From NCBI RefSeq assembly GCF_023195755.1, contig NZ_CP096203.1, positions 124,001 through 188,000 of the forward strand: a stretch of 64,000 nucleotides of DNA, written 5' to 3'. Shown in pieces: positions 11,201-19,223 of the stretch; the stretch's first letter is position 1; the number at the start of each line of letters is the position of its first letter. Origin of the DNA: Chryseobacterium nepalense (GTDB lineage: Bacteria > Bacteroidota > Bacteroidia > Flavobacteriales > Weeksellaceae). The translations under genes were made by a program, and so were the position numbers. The notes under the pieces are model-generated. The model was not told the DNA's origin. It saw nothing but the letters and a program-made list of their open reading frames with translations, and did not search any database.

Positions 11201-11745
11201 GATATCGAAAAGGTATTGATTACTCAGGAACTGCGAATAGCCAGATAACGGATTATGATGGAGACGGATACAATTATAATGTTTGGCATTCTATGAGATC
11301 CGACTGGGAAGCAAAGCAGGGGTATTCTCCAAAAGATGCTACTAGAAGGGGACTACAATTCGGCTGGCAGAAAATTTTTGATTCTGCTAAAAAAGGCGGA
11401 AAATTAGATGAATTGAAAGCTAATTCAAAAGGTATACAAGATTTTGGACAGGGAATTCATGCTTTGCAGGACGCTTATGCTCATGAAGGAAGAAGTGACG
11501 TCGGATTAGATCATGTTTGGAATGATAGAACAGGTGATAAGGAACAAGCTGAGTGGATATCTACAAGCGCCATTAATGTTCATAATCTTTTAACGAACGC
11601 ATTTGATAAAATCGTTACTGGATATGATGGAAATGTTAAAATCAGTTTTGATGGGATGACTTCATCAATGAGGGAACAGGTGGTAATGAAGATTCAGAAT
11701 TATATCCAGCACAGAAATAATAAATCCAAAGAAAACGAAGAATAA
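8218..11745 (+). CDS. RHS core protein with putative metal-dependent hydrolase tip
   Basis: 1175 residues from ATG 8218 (signal peptide [19 protein letters not shown]); the open frame extends 5' but without a better start. The N-terminal part ([20 protein letters not shown]) resembles the DUF6443-type domain of Bacteroidota RHS proteins. YD repeats follow, then the core signature [16 protein letters not shown] and the core end [12 protein letters not shown], with [14 protein letters not shown] at the junction. The tip (about residues 940-1175) is alpha-helical and contains [15 protein letters not shown], with His1081, Asp1085 and His1089 in an HxxxDxxxH pattern seen in zinc-dependent phospholipase C-like and related enzymes. 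The next gene overlaps the stop by 1 nt and is a candidate immunity protein. Effector activity is inferred from the motif and architecture. Confidence 0.88.
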   Translation: MKKLILPIHMLFGCILSAQSSSENYIETKNYLDSLSTGNKIHTVQYIDGLGKPKQLVRVKSTPSGKDLVTHIEYDAYGRQVDTWLPAPMPTLNGNIQSAVKSTAITYYSDNNPYSHLNIEPSPLDRPLSKVNEGSSWQQKPVNYNYEANAAGEVKKYVAIFDYNTFQSTITKSADYVAGQLYKNSVTDEDGNQTIEFKNTEGRTVLVRKMLSATESADTYYVYNNYGQMAYVLSPKASGLFKNLVSGSQLPEASLNSLCYQYKYDRKNRLVEKRLPGKGLEYMVYDKADRLIFTQDAVMRNASNWLFTKYDKFGRVILTGVVSGTTDRVPMQDMVGGLIIIEERSSTSFTKNGQAIEYTNAYFPYFSTAHSINYYDTYPSGSPSPSNTVMNLLITDNPSAKVTTNSMPVASYIKNIEDDNWTKNYTWYDKRGRIVSAYSINHLGGYTKTESILDFSGTPQLINTRHKRLNSDTEHSITETFIYDTQNRLLLHKHKVDNNPEEILVQNTYNQLSQLESKKVGGVNAALPLQQIDYQYNIRGWMTKINDPANLNGKLFGYEIKYNNPVYNSLTTGKFNGNIAEVSWKNSYDNILKRYDYTYDGLNRLTSGFYSEPDASNPQNGNFDEYMTYDLNGNISNLQRKAVPATGTTSTLVDNLDYQYTGNRLDKIIENSMNDTGYEGGNNLINYDVNGNMIDMQDKGIQTISYNYLNLPSNYAISQNNLGAISNISLNYLYRADGTKLRKTYINVGPRGYLTTTNKTEYLDGFHYSSSETTQCTWCRTSVAYEEQAYQQRDLVLPGGTKPPLPSSTWILSFVPTAEGFYSFEENRYIYQYTDHLGNIRISYTKNTDDTLEITDRNDYYPFGLNHIGGPKGLLGGYQNYKYNGKELQETGMYDYGARFYMPDIGRWGVVDRKSEAYYNDSPYQYTLNNPVVHIDVKGEWTVTRHYNMTFNSLSKAGFGKKQADLLAHYASVYADNPGNHILLNNLAHPTDWVRYRKGIDYSGTANSQITDYDGDGYNYNVWHSMRSDWEAKQGYSPKDATRRGLQFGWQKIFDSAKKGGKLDELKANSKGIQDFGQGIHALQDAYAHEGRSDVGLDHVWNDRTGDKEQAEWISTSAINVHNLLTNAFDKIVTGYDGNVKISFDGMTSSMREQVVMKIQNYIQHRNNKSKENEE
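10167..10662 (+). repeat. Long direct repeat, copy 2 (RHS core)
   Basis: Partner of 893-1391. A perfect 222-bp block at 10378-10599 equals 1104-1325. A 3-nt length difference occurs just after the perfect block (a GGT unit more in copy 1), which keeps the frame. The sharp boundary between identity and divergence suggests recent gene conversion. Confidence 0.9.
10891..10943 (+). repeat. 53-bp perfect direct repeat at the end of the RHS core, copy 2
   Basis: Identical to 1620-1672 and placed at the same point of the protein, just before the tips diverge. Confidence 0.9.
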
Positions 11746-12095
11746 TGAAAATCTTATTTATTGTAGTACTAATTGTGTTAAATATTTTTTTAATTGCATT
11801 ATACGGGGCAAGTGGTCATAAAGTTGATTTCAATGATTTCGAAACGGTCAAATATTTTTTATTGATTGCATTGAATTTATTTATCATAATAACGATATTA
11901 TTGGATCAACGACTTTCTAAGATTCTTGCTATTCTTGGAGGTTTTTTATTTCAAGCGGAATTAATTTATTTATTAGTTATCACCTGGAAGGTCTCGGACT
12001 CACAATTCAAAGTGGCCTTTACAGTTATATTCTGCTTGATCATTCTTTTCGTATTCCGTTATCAAAGAAACTTAATTTTCAAAAACCAGAAATAA
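11745..12095 (+). CDS. Small multi-pass membrane protein, candidate immunity protein
   Basis: A 116-residue protein with about four hydrophobic helices (ILFIVVLIVLNIFLIALYG; YFLLIALNLFIIITILL; ILAILGGFLFQAELIYLLVI; VAFTVIFCLIILFVF) separated by short polar loops. No family recognised. Its ATG overlaps the stop codon of the RHS gene (TAATG), so translation is probably coupled, and a terminator follows at 12185. A membrane protein fixed to the end of an RHS gene with a phospholipase-like tip fits an immunity function that protects the inner membrane. That is inference from position and topology. Confidence 0.65.
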   Translation: MKILFIVVLIVLNIFLIALYGASGHKVDFNDFETVKYFLLIALNLFIIITILLDQRLSKILAILGGFLFQAELIYLLVITWKVSDSQFKVAFTVIFCLIILFVFRYQRNLIFKNQK

Positions 12096-12184
12096 AAATT
12101 TAAAACATGACTTAATTATCTATAATCATATCACTTGCCAATCAGCAAAACGCCAATAGGTTTAAAAGTGAGCTACCAAATCTT

Positions 12185-12217
12185 ACCAAAGCAAAAGCTA
12201 TTTGCTTTGGTTTTTTT
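12185..12217 (+). terminator. Intrinsic terminator of the RHS operon
   Basis: Perfect 11-bp stem ACCAAAGCAAA / TTTGCTTTGGT with a 5-nt loop, followed by a run of T. It closes the + strand operon that begins at 3380. Confidence 0.85.
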
Positions 12218-12361
12218 ATACTACTGAGAACAGTTCGAATTGTTTATTTATTTTAAAGATTTCAGATAAAATTCTTATATATTCACTTTATTCATTTCTT
12301 GATATTTCGAGGATTTTGTTTGTAACTTTAGCTTTTGGAAAATATAGAAGACAAAATGATC

Positions 12362-13123
12362 TTATCTCAAGTTTAGATTATAGTCATGAGTCAGTTGGAC
12401 TAATTGAGTGTGGTTTGTAGGAAAATAATCCGATAAAAGTATAGAAAAGTACAATGTTACTTTAGGATTTTTTTCCATTACTGAGTCAAAGCCAATATTT
12501 TTAATAGGTAGATCTTTAAATTGAAGTAATTGTTTATAGACTTCATCTTTAAGTATTGATTGTAAACTATCCAACATCCATTTTAATTTCGGTTTTGATG
12601 GAAACGAGAGATAAATCTCACGGATATTCCCTTGATTTTCCTGTATCCAGTTTCCGAATAAGCGATTGTATGCCTTTCCATTTTTCAATACATCACAGAA
12701 CTCTGTCAATTCAGGATGTATAAAGTTCATATTTTGTTTTGTAGTATCATTTAATCCAAATCGATAATAACATCTGTCAAAATTTTCTTTGTCTTTCCAG
12801 CGATAGGAGTGAATATAAGAATAACCTTCTTCATGGATATATAAGCACTTATAATCATCATCTGACTCAGGGATTCGAATTCCTTGGTACATTGATTTAA
12901 GAATACTTTCTTCCTGAATTTTTACTAAATTTTCTGATGTACCAACAAATCTTAGTAAATTACTCAATTCTCGAAAAGTTTCTTTTTGGCGGTCCGGATA
13001 AAGGTATATTGTTGGTTTATAACGTGAGATAAACTCATCTCTGCTGAATTGTACTGACCATTCCATCAGTTGTTTTATGTCTTTGCGATGTAAGGTTCTG
13101 AGCAGTTTATACGTGTTTTTCAT
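12362..13123 (-). CDS. Uncharacterised 253-aa cytosolic protein
   Basis: A soluble protein without signal peptide or membrane segment. The middle is rich in aromatic and charged residues (YIHEEGYSYIHSYRWKDKENFDRCYYRF), and the C-terminal part predicts alternating strands and helices (REIYLSFPSKPKLKWML; KNIGFDSVMEKNPKVTLYFS). I recognise no family and propose no function. It is the last gene of a four-gene - strand series after the 551-, 344- and 856-aa genes, but a hairpin terminator at 13140-13166 separates it from them, so it may be expressed by readthrough or from its own promoter. Confidence 0.7.
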   Translation of the reverse strand: MKNTYKLLRTLHRKDIKQLMEWSVQFSRDEFISRYKPTIYLYPDRQKETFRELSNLLRFVGTSENLVKIQEESILKSMYQGIRIPESDDDYKCLYIHEEGYSYIHSYRWKDKENFDRCYYRFGLNDTTKQNMNFIHPELTEFCDVLKNGKAYNRLFGNWIQENQGNIREIYLSFPSKPKLKWMLDSLQSILKDEVYKQLLQFKDLPIKNIGFDSVMEKNPKVTLYFSILLSDYFPTNHTQLVQLTHDYNLNLR

Positions 13124-13139
13124 AATTCAACGGAATAAA

Positions 13140-13166
13140 AGAGACTGCCTGGTAGAGACAGTCTCT
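13140..13166 (-). terminator. Intrinsic terminator after the 856-aa gene
   Basis: Eight-bp perfect stem AGAGACTG / CAGTCTCT, followed on the - strand by TTTTATT. It lies just after the stop codon of the 856-aa gene. Confidence 0.7.
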
Positions 13167-13177
13167 GAATGTTTATC

Positions 13178-15748
13178 TTATGACCAGTGATCCCAATGTG
13201 AAGCGGCATGCCAGATGCTGGATGCTGCAGAACCAAAAGCTCCTCCAATGGATTCAAACGCAGATTTTATGGCATCATCTGCATATCCCACTCCCAGCAT
13301 AATATCATGCACCGCATCTGGGGCCAGTCCAAAAACCGTATTCAGCGCCTGTGCCGTGTCCTGTGCTCCAATGCCAATTTCCTGGAATGCCTCCGCTACT
13401 ACCTGGCTGGTAGCACCATATCCTTCTTCCATCGCCTGAGCGACCTCTGTCGCAGAATAGGAGAATGCATTGCCTATGTCACTTGCAATAGTAGAGGCAC
13501 TGTATCCTACAGAATTCATGATATTCGCTGTTTCTGCCGCTGTTTTATTGTAAGCCTGTTTCAATCCCTGGGCAACATCTGAAACGCCATTTACTATAGC
13601 ATTTTTAACATATCCGGCCCATTTTTCGGCATCATTGATGATATCCTGGAAGATTGATGACGCATTTTGAACAATATAGGTTTCAATAGCGCTTAATAAT
13701 CCCGAAATACTTGAAATATTAAGGTCTGCCTCAAACGGTCCGAAATTCAGATTTAAACCTTCAAAATTAAATCCTCCTGATACCTGAAATGAGATTTCAG
13801 AAGCCGAGGTATTCAGAACTACACTTACTGCGCAGCCCGCATCCAAATGAATGGATCCTAAAGAGAAACCTGCAATGGACGGTAATGAAACATCAAAATC
13901 CAATCCGTAAGAAAAGGCTCCTGAAAAATTATGATAATCAGCCAGTTTGCAGGCCATTTTAGTTTCAAGTATCGCGCCGTAATCCATCTCAAAACTTATT
14001 CCGTCATTAGCGATGACAGCATCTATTTTATCATTCACCAATCCGAAAAGGCTTGCTGCTGCGTCCAGTGTAAAATACGGAGAAGAAGATGTGCTGACAC
14101 TCATTTCCGGTCCGCCCGCAGATACAACTGTTTTATCTGTTGCATTTTTAATAGTCTGCTGGTCCAGTTTTGTTTTAGGTACTGCATTAATCGGAATCGG
14201 ATTGCCGTTTTGATCTACTTTAATTGATGCTCCCTTTCCGTCTCCTGTAATGCTCAGGATATTTCCGAAATTCAGCGGTGCCATAGTGATCGTACCATGA
14301 ACCCCTGTGTTAAGGTCAATCTGAAGATATCCGTAAAACTGTAAACCGAACAGATCCATCACTGCATTGAATCCATATCCCATCGGCGCAAGTGAGCCAT
14401 CGGGCAGGACAACAGGTTCCATAGGGTTTTCAGCCCATCTGAATGAAAGATCTGTGAAGGAAACCGGAAGATCGATATTGTATGATGTATTGGTGAATAA
14501 TGTTATAATTTCATTAAAATCCAGTTTAGGTACATAAAATGCGATATACAAAGGATTTGGGATTTCTTCTTCCATTTCGCAAACGACTGCAAAATTATCA
14601 TCCGTTAAGGGTACCTGCCCCTGGTCTCCGATATGGAATGTACCTTCCAGTCCGATGGCAAAGCCTGGGGGTTCAAAAATTACACCGAGTCCTACGCCGA
14701 ATGAATCGAAATGTAATCCTTTAATTCCCGGCGGAGTAAGCAAACTTGTGGTATTGCCTCTCAGATTTACCCCGATTTCGGCCTCAATATTATCAATAGT
14801 CATGGCAATATCTGCATCAATTTCCGGACTTCCAAACAGATTAAACGGAATGGTTGCCTTAATTTCAAAAACTACAAACTTGAAAAGCGGATTTAGCGAC
14901 AGCAACATGGTAGGGTTGTCAATATCAAAAGTATTTCCTCCTCCAATCGGAATTTTCACTTCATCCATACTGAATTTCAAACAAGTCATACCGGTTGCCA
15001 ATCCGTCGTTATAAACAAATTCAACTCCGAAATCAATAGTCGGATTTCCGATAAAAGACTGAATGATTCCCAATACACCGGAATCGAAGGTAACATCCGT
15101 AATGTTTAATTCGCCTCCGATAAATATTGCAGTATCTGTTTCGTTGCAGTTAAAGTGAGAGATGGTAACATCCGGAATGGACGAAGGCCAGCTGAAACCA
15201 AAATAATTGACTAATGTACTGAGGCTGTACACCTGATCCTGAGGTGGTGATTTTTGAGTCTGCGGGGTTCGGGCCAATGCCACCACAGCCAACATATAAG
15301 TGACAAAGGTAACTGTTTTATAATCCGTGGTTGACTGGAAAAACTGGTTTACCTGTGCTGCAGTTGCCTTCCCGTTTTTTATGAGTGCCTGAAACTGCAC
15401 GACTTCCGGATTATCCGGCTGATCCTGCATTAGTTTAATAAATGCCTCCGTGCTGTTCATCGTATCCACATCGCTTTGCTGTACTTCGAAGGAAGCCGGC
15501 TGAGTGCCTAATGTAAAAAAACGGGTAAGGGGATTATTCTGATCATCAAAAACAATAAATGTTGAGATGGGTCCGTGAATCGGCGTAAACTCCTGGCTGC
15601 CACCTGCCGGTACGGTAACCAGCGGTGTAAGTGTTCCGAAAAAGTTGGCTAGACTTTTATCATCTTCGTTATTTTGAAAAGCATCAAAAATCTGAATACT
15701 TGCCGACAGATCATTTTTGATCGTCACAGATGGATATGTAGTGCTCAT
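13178..15748 (-). CDS. Large beta-rich protein of unknown function with C-terminal helical repeats (cluster protein C)
   Basis: 856 residues with no signal peptide, lipobox or sorting domain. The first about 170 residues (VTIKNDLSASIQIFDAF ... VTVPAGGS ... ALIKNGKATAAQVNQFF) align with the N-terminus of the 551-aa cluster protein. Residues of about 175-600 form a long beta-rich region with repeated Phe/Gly/Asp patterns (GVGLGVIFEPPGFAIGLEG; MGYGFNAVMDLFGLQFYGYL). Residues 721-856 contain about eight alpha-helical repeats of 14-15 residues with the pattern (A/S)xxVAxAxxxxYGxx (for example ATEVAQAMEEGYGAT, AQDTAQALNTVFGL, APDAVHDIMLGVGYA). The gene starts 17 nt after the 344-aa gene. No family assigned. 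A secreted or self-assembling complex is possible but not shown. Confidence 0.75.
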   Translation of the reverse strand: MSTTYPSVTIKNDLSASIQIFDAFQNNEDDKSLANFFGTLTPLVTVPAGGSQEFTPIHGPISTFIVFDDQNNPLTRFFTLGTQPASFEVQQSDVDTMNSTEAFIKLMQDQPDNPEVVQFQALIKNGKATAAQVNQFFQSTTDYKTVTFVTYMLAVVALARTPQTQKSPPQDQVYSLSTLVNYFGFSWPSSIPDVTISHFNCNETDTAIFIGGELNITDVTFDSGVLGIIQSFIGNPTIDFGVEFVYNDGLATGMTCLKFSMDEVKIPIGGGNTFDIDNPTMLLSLNPLFKFVVFEIKATIPFNLFGSPEIDADIAMTIDNIEAEIGVNLRGNTTSLLTPPGIKGLHFDSFGVGLGVIFEPPGFAIGLEGTFHIGDQGQVPLTDDNFAVVCEMEEEIPNPLYIAFYVPKLDFNEIITLFTNTSYNIDLPVSFTDLSFRWAENPMEPVVLPDGSLAPMGYGFNAVMDLFGLQFYGYLQIDLNTGVHGTITMAPLNFGNILSITGDGKGASIKVDQNGNPIPINAVPKTKLDQQTIKNATDKTVVSAGGPEMSVSTSSSPYFTLDAAASLFGLVNDKIDAVIANDGISFEMDYGAILETKMACKLADYHNFSGAFSYGLDFDVSLPSIAGFSLGSIHLDAGCAVSVVLNTSASEISFQVSGGFNFEGLNLNFGPFEADLNISSISGLLSAIETYIVQNASSIFQDIINDAEKWAGYVKNAIVNGVSDVAQGLKQAYNKTAAETANIMNSVGYSASTIASDIGNAFSYSATEVAQAMEEGYGATSQVVAEAFQEIGIGAQDTAQALNTVFGLAPDAVHDIMLGVGYADDAIKSAFESIGGAFGSAASSIWHAASHWDHWS

Positions 15749-15765
15749 TGATTTATATTTTAGGA

Positions 15766-16800
15766 TTATAATACTTCTGTTTCTTCAACACCGATCTCCG
15801 CTTCATATTCTTCTATTGAATTTGCTTTTTCCAGATTTTCATACTCCAGATCAATATTTTCCCATGTCGTGGCATCTGCAACTGCAGCATCAACAGCTGT
15901 ATTGGTATTATTTAACTGAGTCTCCAGATTATTGTAATACGCTGCCTCAATGGTTTTTGATTCGTTCATTAGCTGATTTTTGGCAGCCTGAAATTCTTCC
16001 ATCGCGGATTTTACTGCGATACCGCTTTCTACAGCAGCATTTGCATTCATATATTTTTCGATAAAATTTGAATAACTTTTGCTGAACTCTTCCGTGGGCA
16101 CCATTCCTTCATCTGTAATCTGTTCTTTGATCGAATCAATAAGTCCGTCGGCTTCTTCTAAGCTTGAGTTTATATTTTCTTTTGACGGAAGTATTTCATT
16201 TTGTTTAATCTGAGCGACTTGTCTTTGTAAAGTTTTCAAAAGATCCTCATTGGTAATCTCATTGAAGGTTTTTCCCACTACTTTTGCAACCTGACCTTTG
16301 AGTACGGCAGACAATTCAGCGCCGGAAGCTGCAGACGAGGTCAGGACAATTCCTTTTTCTCCCAAAATGGCTTCATTAGCAAGCACTCCCAGATGTTTGT
16401 TTTGAATTCCTTCCGGAAAATGAGGATCACTGGTGACAGGGTTGCCACGATGAATATTTTTTACATTACCAAAAGAGGTATCATATGTAGTTGCTCCTGT
16501 TTTTGGTTCAGTTGGCAAATGTAAATATTCGTCTTTTTCAAGCTCATAACGAAGCTGTCCATCATCGACGCTCCATCTCTTAATATCAGTGGATAGGTCA
16601 TTATCTGTAGTAAAACCCACATATCTGTTTTCTCTGTAAAAACTACCCGTATCACCTCCATCACTTCCTCCTCTTCCCAATTCCAAACGAATTCTTACAA
16701 ATTTATGTGATACCGTATCATATTGGTAATAAGAAGAATATTTTGTACTTCCGGGTGCAAAGGTACCCTTGGAAGGATCTGTATTCCATGATATAATCAT
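15766..16800 (-). CDS. Unknown protein with acidic helical C-terminus (cluster protein B)
   Basis: 344 residues without signal peptide. The N-terminal part (residues 1-120) is polar and beta-like (SYYQYDTVSHKFVRIRLELG; DGQLRYELEKDEYLHLP). Residues 140-180 are Ala/Val-rich and amphipathic (TSSAASGAELSAVLKGQVAK). The C-terminal half is acidic, Asn/Glu/Ala-rich and helical. Within it, residues of about 225-260 (EQITDEGMVPTEEFSKSY, then ANAAVESG) align with residues of about 426-462 of the 551-aa protein (TEQVENGFTPTEEYESAV, then ASAQIEEG). It lies between the 551- and 856-aa genes (84-nt and 17-nt gaps), so the three are probably one operon. Function unknown. Confidence 0.75.
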   Translation of the reverse strand: MIISWNTDPSKGTFAPGSTKYSSYYQYDTVSHKFVRIRLELGRGGSDGGDTGSFYRENRYVGFTTDNDLSTDIKRWSVDDGQLRYELEKDEYLHLPTEPKTGATTYDTSFGNVKNIHRGNPVTSDPHFPEGIQNKHLGVLANEAILGEKGIVLTSSAASGAELSAVLKGQVAKVVGKTFNEITNEDLLKTLQRQVAQIKQNEILPSKENINSSLEEADGLIDSIKEQITDEGMVPTEEFSKSYSNFIEKYMNANAAVESGIAVKSAMEEFQAAKNQLMNESKTIEAAYYNNLETQLNNTNTAVDAAVADATTWENIDLEYENLEKANSIEEYEAEIGVEETEVL

Positions 16801-16884
16801 TTTTTTATTTTTTAAATTAATATTATTGCATTAGGAACTGTCTGAAGTTATATATAGTCATATATTCTTACAGATTCCTGATTT

Positions 16885-18540
16885 TTATAGTTCCGCCATT
16901 TCTTCTGCTTCAGGCCATTCCGAATCTTCATCTGCATCATACCCAGAATCATTTTCTTCATCATTCATATCATTTTCATAATCTTCCTGTGCCGTGTCAA
17001 GTGCATCTGAAGCTTCTGCAGCATCATTTACCGCATCAGCCGAATCCTGTAAAGATTGTGTTTCCCACTCCTGCATGCTGCTTTCACTTTGAGAAATCGT
17101 CTCTTCCATATTGCTGGCGGCTGATGAGAGTTCCTTGCTGGCATCGGAAAAATTTCCTTCCTCAATCTGGGCGCTGGCATCTTTAAAAGAGTTTTGTAAA
17201 TCTGAAACTGCAGATTCATATTCCTCTGTAGGGGTAAATCCGTTTTCTACCTGCTCAGTTATTTCATTATTGATATCGGACATTGTATCTTCCATGGTTT
17301 GTGTCATGACGTCTTTCTGCATAGATTCTGAAATATCAGAATAAGAATCTGCTACGGAAGAGGCATCAGAATTAAATGTTTCTTCTTGTTGGCTGACTTC
17401 ATTAACAATGTTCTCATCCGGAGTATTTTCAATTTCATTTTCTTCATTTTCATATTCATTTTCTGAGGTTGCTTTTTCTTTTGCCGATGCTAATTTTTCC
17501 TTAGCACTATCAAACATTTTTTTAGCAAATTCTCCCAGCATCAACAGTCCTACCAAAAGCCCGACACCCTGACAGATTTTTCCGAAAGTTGAATCAAATG
17601 AACTTTGTTTGTTTTTATCTGCCGGTTTGCCCGGAATCTGCCGGGCTGTCTGCGAAGAAACAACCGTTTTATTGGCGATGGTTCCCGTTAATGTAGGGCC
17701 CGCCAGGTAAGTGGAAACGGGCTGACCGTTTTGCATGGAGGTCTGAATGACATTCATCCAGACGGGCGTCAGGTTTACTGAAACATCATTTCCGGGATTA
17801 CTGTCGCCTATGGTACCGTCTCCGTTCATAATGAGGGAAGTAGGTTGTGAATTTTCTGCATACACAGGATTTCCACTGGCATCCTGGGTGCACAATTTCA
17901 AAGTAGCCGAATTTTCAGAGGCTGTTGAAAGAATGTTGATTGTTCCCACCAAAACCGGGATATATCCGGTCGGTGCCGGATTCGGAGCCTGTTCATACAT
18001 ATAGAAAGGTCCCTGCCAGCCTGAGGTAAACATCTGTAACCAGCTCATTACTGCATTCCATGAACTTAAAGTACATGCTTTAAAGTTTTGTGTGGCAGCA
18101 AAAAAGCTGTTTACCGAAGCTGTACTTCCGCCCTTCAAAGCGGCATATAAATTCTTTGTCAGCGCCGAATTCGGGTTGGCCATCGCATAGCGGTGAAAAA
18201 GGAAAGATTGGATCATGGCATTCTGATCGTCATCCGTAATGGTAAAAACCAAAGGCGGCGGATTATCGAATGAAAACTGAACGGCTGCCATTACTTTAAC
18301 CGGAAACTGGTAGAAATAAAGACTGCTCAGCTGATCAATGGTTCCCGTATACATTGCCTGTAATTGTGATGCTGCACGGATAGTCTGGATCGTACTGGTG
18401 CTTCCTGCGGGAATAGTGCCTAATTTCGTATAGGTATAAGGAACTGTTTGTCCGGTTGTACCCGGATTGAAAACATCATAAATATCAACCGGAATGGTTG
18501 AATTGTTTGTAATTTGAACGGTTGGGTTATTAGTGCTCAT
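16885..18540 (-). CDS. Unknown protein with N-terminal beta domain, hydrophobic helix and acidic coil (cluster protein A)
   Basis: 551 residues and first gene of the putative operon. Residues 1-170 (VQITNNSTIPVDIYDVF ... GTIPAGSTST ... AALKGGSTASVNSFF) are homologous to the N-terminus of the 856-aa protein. A hydrophobic segment at about 323-343 (CQGVGLLVGLLMLGEFAKK) could be a transmembrane or membrane-inserting helix. Residues 345-551 are very acidic and helical (Glu, Asp, Ser, Asn, Ala) and resemble the C-terminus of the 344-aa protein. There is no Sec signal. The layout (beta domain, single hydrophobic helix, long acidic coil) recalls pore-forming or scaffold components but matches no family I can name. 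Confidence 0.75.
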   Translation of the reverse strand: MSTNNPTVQITNNSTIPVDIYDVFNPGTTGQTVPYTYTKLGTIPAGSTSTIQTIRAASQLQAMYTGTIDQLSSLYFYQFPVKVMAAVQFSFDNPPPLVFTITDDDQNAMIQSFLFHRYAMANPNSALTKNLYAALKGGSTASVNSFFAATQNFKACTLSSWNAVMSWLQMFTSGWQGPFYMYEQAPNPAPTGYIPVLVGTINILSTASENSATLKLCTQDASGNPVYAENSQPTSLIMNGDGTIGDSNPGNDVSVNLTPVWMNVIQTSMQNGQPVSTYLAGPTLTGTIANKTVVSSQTARQIPGKPADKNKQSSFDSTFGKICQGVGLLVGLLMLGEFAKKMFDSAKEKLASAKEKATSENEYENEENEIENTPDENIVNEVSQQEETFNSDASSVADSYSDISESMQKDVMTQTMEDTMSDINNEITEQVENGFTPTEEYESAVSDLQNSFKDASAQIEEGNFSDASKELSSAASNMEETISQSESSMQEWETQSLQDSADAVNDAAEASDALDTAQEDYENDMNDEENDSGYDADEDSEWPEAEEMAEL

Positions 18541-18575
18541 GATTAAAATGATTTGGATTAAATATTATTATGGAT

Positions 18576-18638
18576 TAAAATTACGGGAACAGGATATTTT
18601 ATTTTTCAGTAGTATTACCTCATTTATAAAGTAGTATT
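18576..18638 (-). promoter_or_regulatory. Candidate promoter/operator of the 551-344-856 cluster
   Basis: Two direct copies of AGTAGTATT (+ strand 18608-18616 and 18630-18638) start 22 bp apart, upstream of the 551-aa gene. Between them and the gene, TAATTTTA (- strand, 18576-18583) resembles a -7 box. The GTAGT core and 22-bp period are like the repeats before the pilin genes. The operator role is inference. Confidence 0.35.
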
Positions 18639-18731
18639 TATACTGATTTACAATCCAGTAAGTATTTATTCACTATCATGAAGTTATCAACTACTATACA
18701 AATTGATTAATTGCTCATAGCACTTAACAAT

Positions 18732-19138
18732 ATGTTCGAATCTGACAAAAATCTTGTCAGAGGTATCACAATTAAAATAATTGCTTTAATGGCTGAGGAT
18801 AAATATTATATGGTCCGGGATTTCCTCTTAGTAACTACTCATTATCCAATAGGAACAGTTAAAGACTATCTTTATGAGCAGTCAAAATCGGGGAATCAAT
18901 ATTCCTGAGTTTTCAGAGTGTCTGTGGAACGATGCTTTTGCGGGGGAAAAAATTAGAATTTAATGTGAAACAATCAGATCAAAATCATTTCAGTATACCG
19001 GATCACCTTTTTGAATTTGGTTATATGGAGATTACGGAATGAAGAATCTTGGGCCTTAAAAAGGTCCTTATTTTATCGGATGGCATTAATTATCTTCAGG
19101 AAATAGCGATGCGTAGTGATTATGAACGGCATCTGTAA
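18732..19138 (+). pseudogene. Possible decayed small gene (frameshift plus in-frame stop)
   Basis: ATG at 18732 opens a frame (FESDKNLVRGITIKIIALMA ... HYPIGTVKDYLYEQS) that stops at 18908. Another frame is open from about 18875 (IGESIFLSFQSVCGTML ... SIPDHLFEFGYMEITE), hits TGA at 19040-19042, and then continues in phase (RILGLKKVLILSDGINYL ... MRSDYERHL) to the stop at 19136-19138. The residue content of these pieces looks protein-like, which suggests one gene broken by a frameshift and a nonsense change. I recognise no family. Chance open frames remain possible. The rest of 18639-19223 shows nothing else. Confidence 0.25.
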
Positions 19139-19223
19139 AAAGGTGCTCTTTCTTTCGGTTGATAGGTCAGTTTATCATAATAAATCTTTCTGGAAAATGA
19201 CAAACCGTGGAATAATCTAATGT

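Noticed and set aside
12202..12420. 72-codon + strand frame after the RHS operon terminator
   Set aside because: It begins inside the terminator hairpin, overlaps the 253-aa gene in antisense, and shows no protein-like pattern.
12362..13123. Weak resemblance of the 253-aa protein to ABBA-type prenyltransferases (strand pattern near KVTLYFS)
   Set aside because: No signature residues and no supporting neighbours; the similarity was too vague to report as function.
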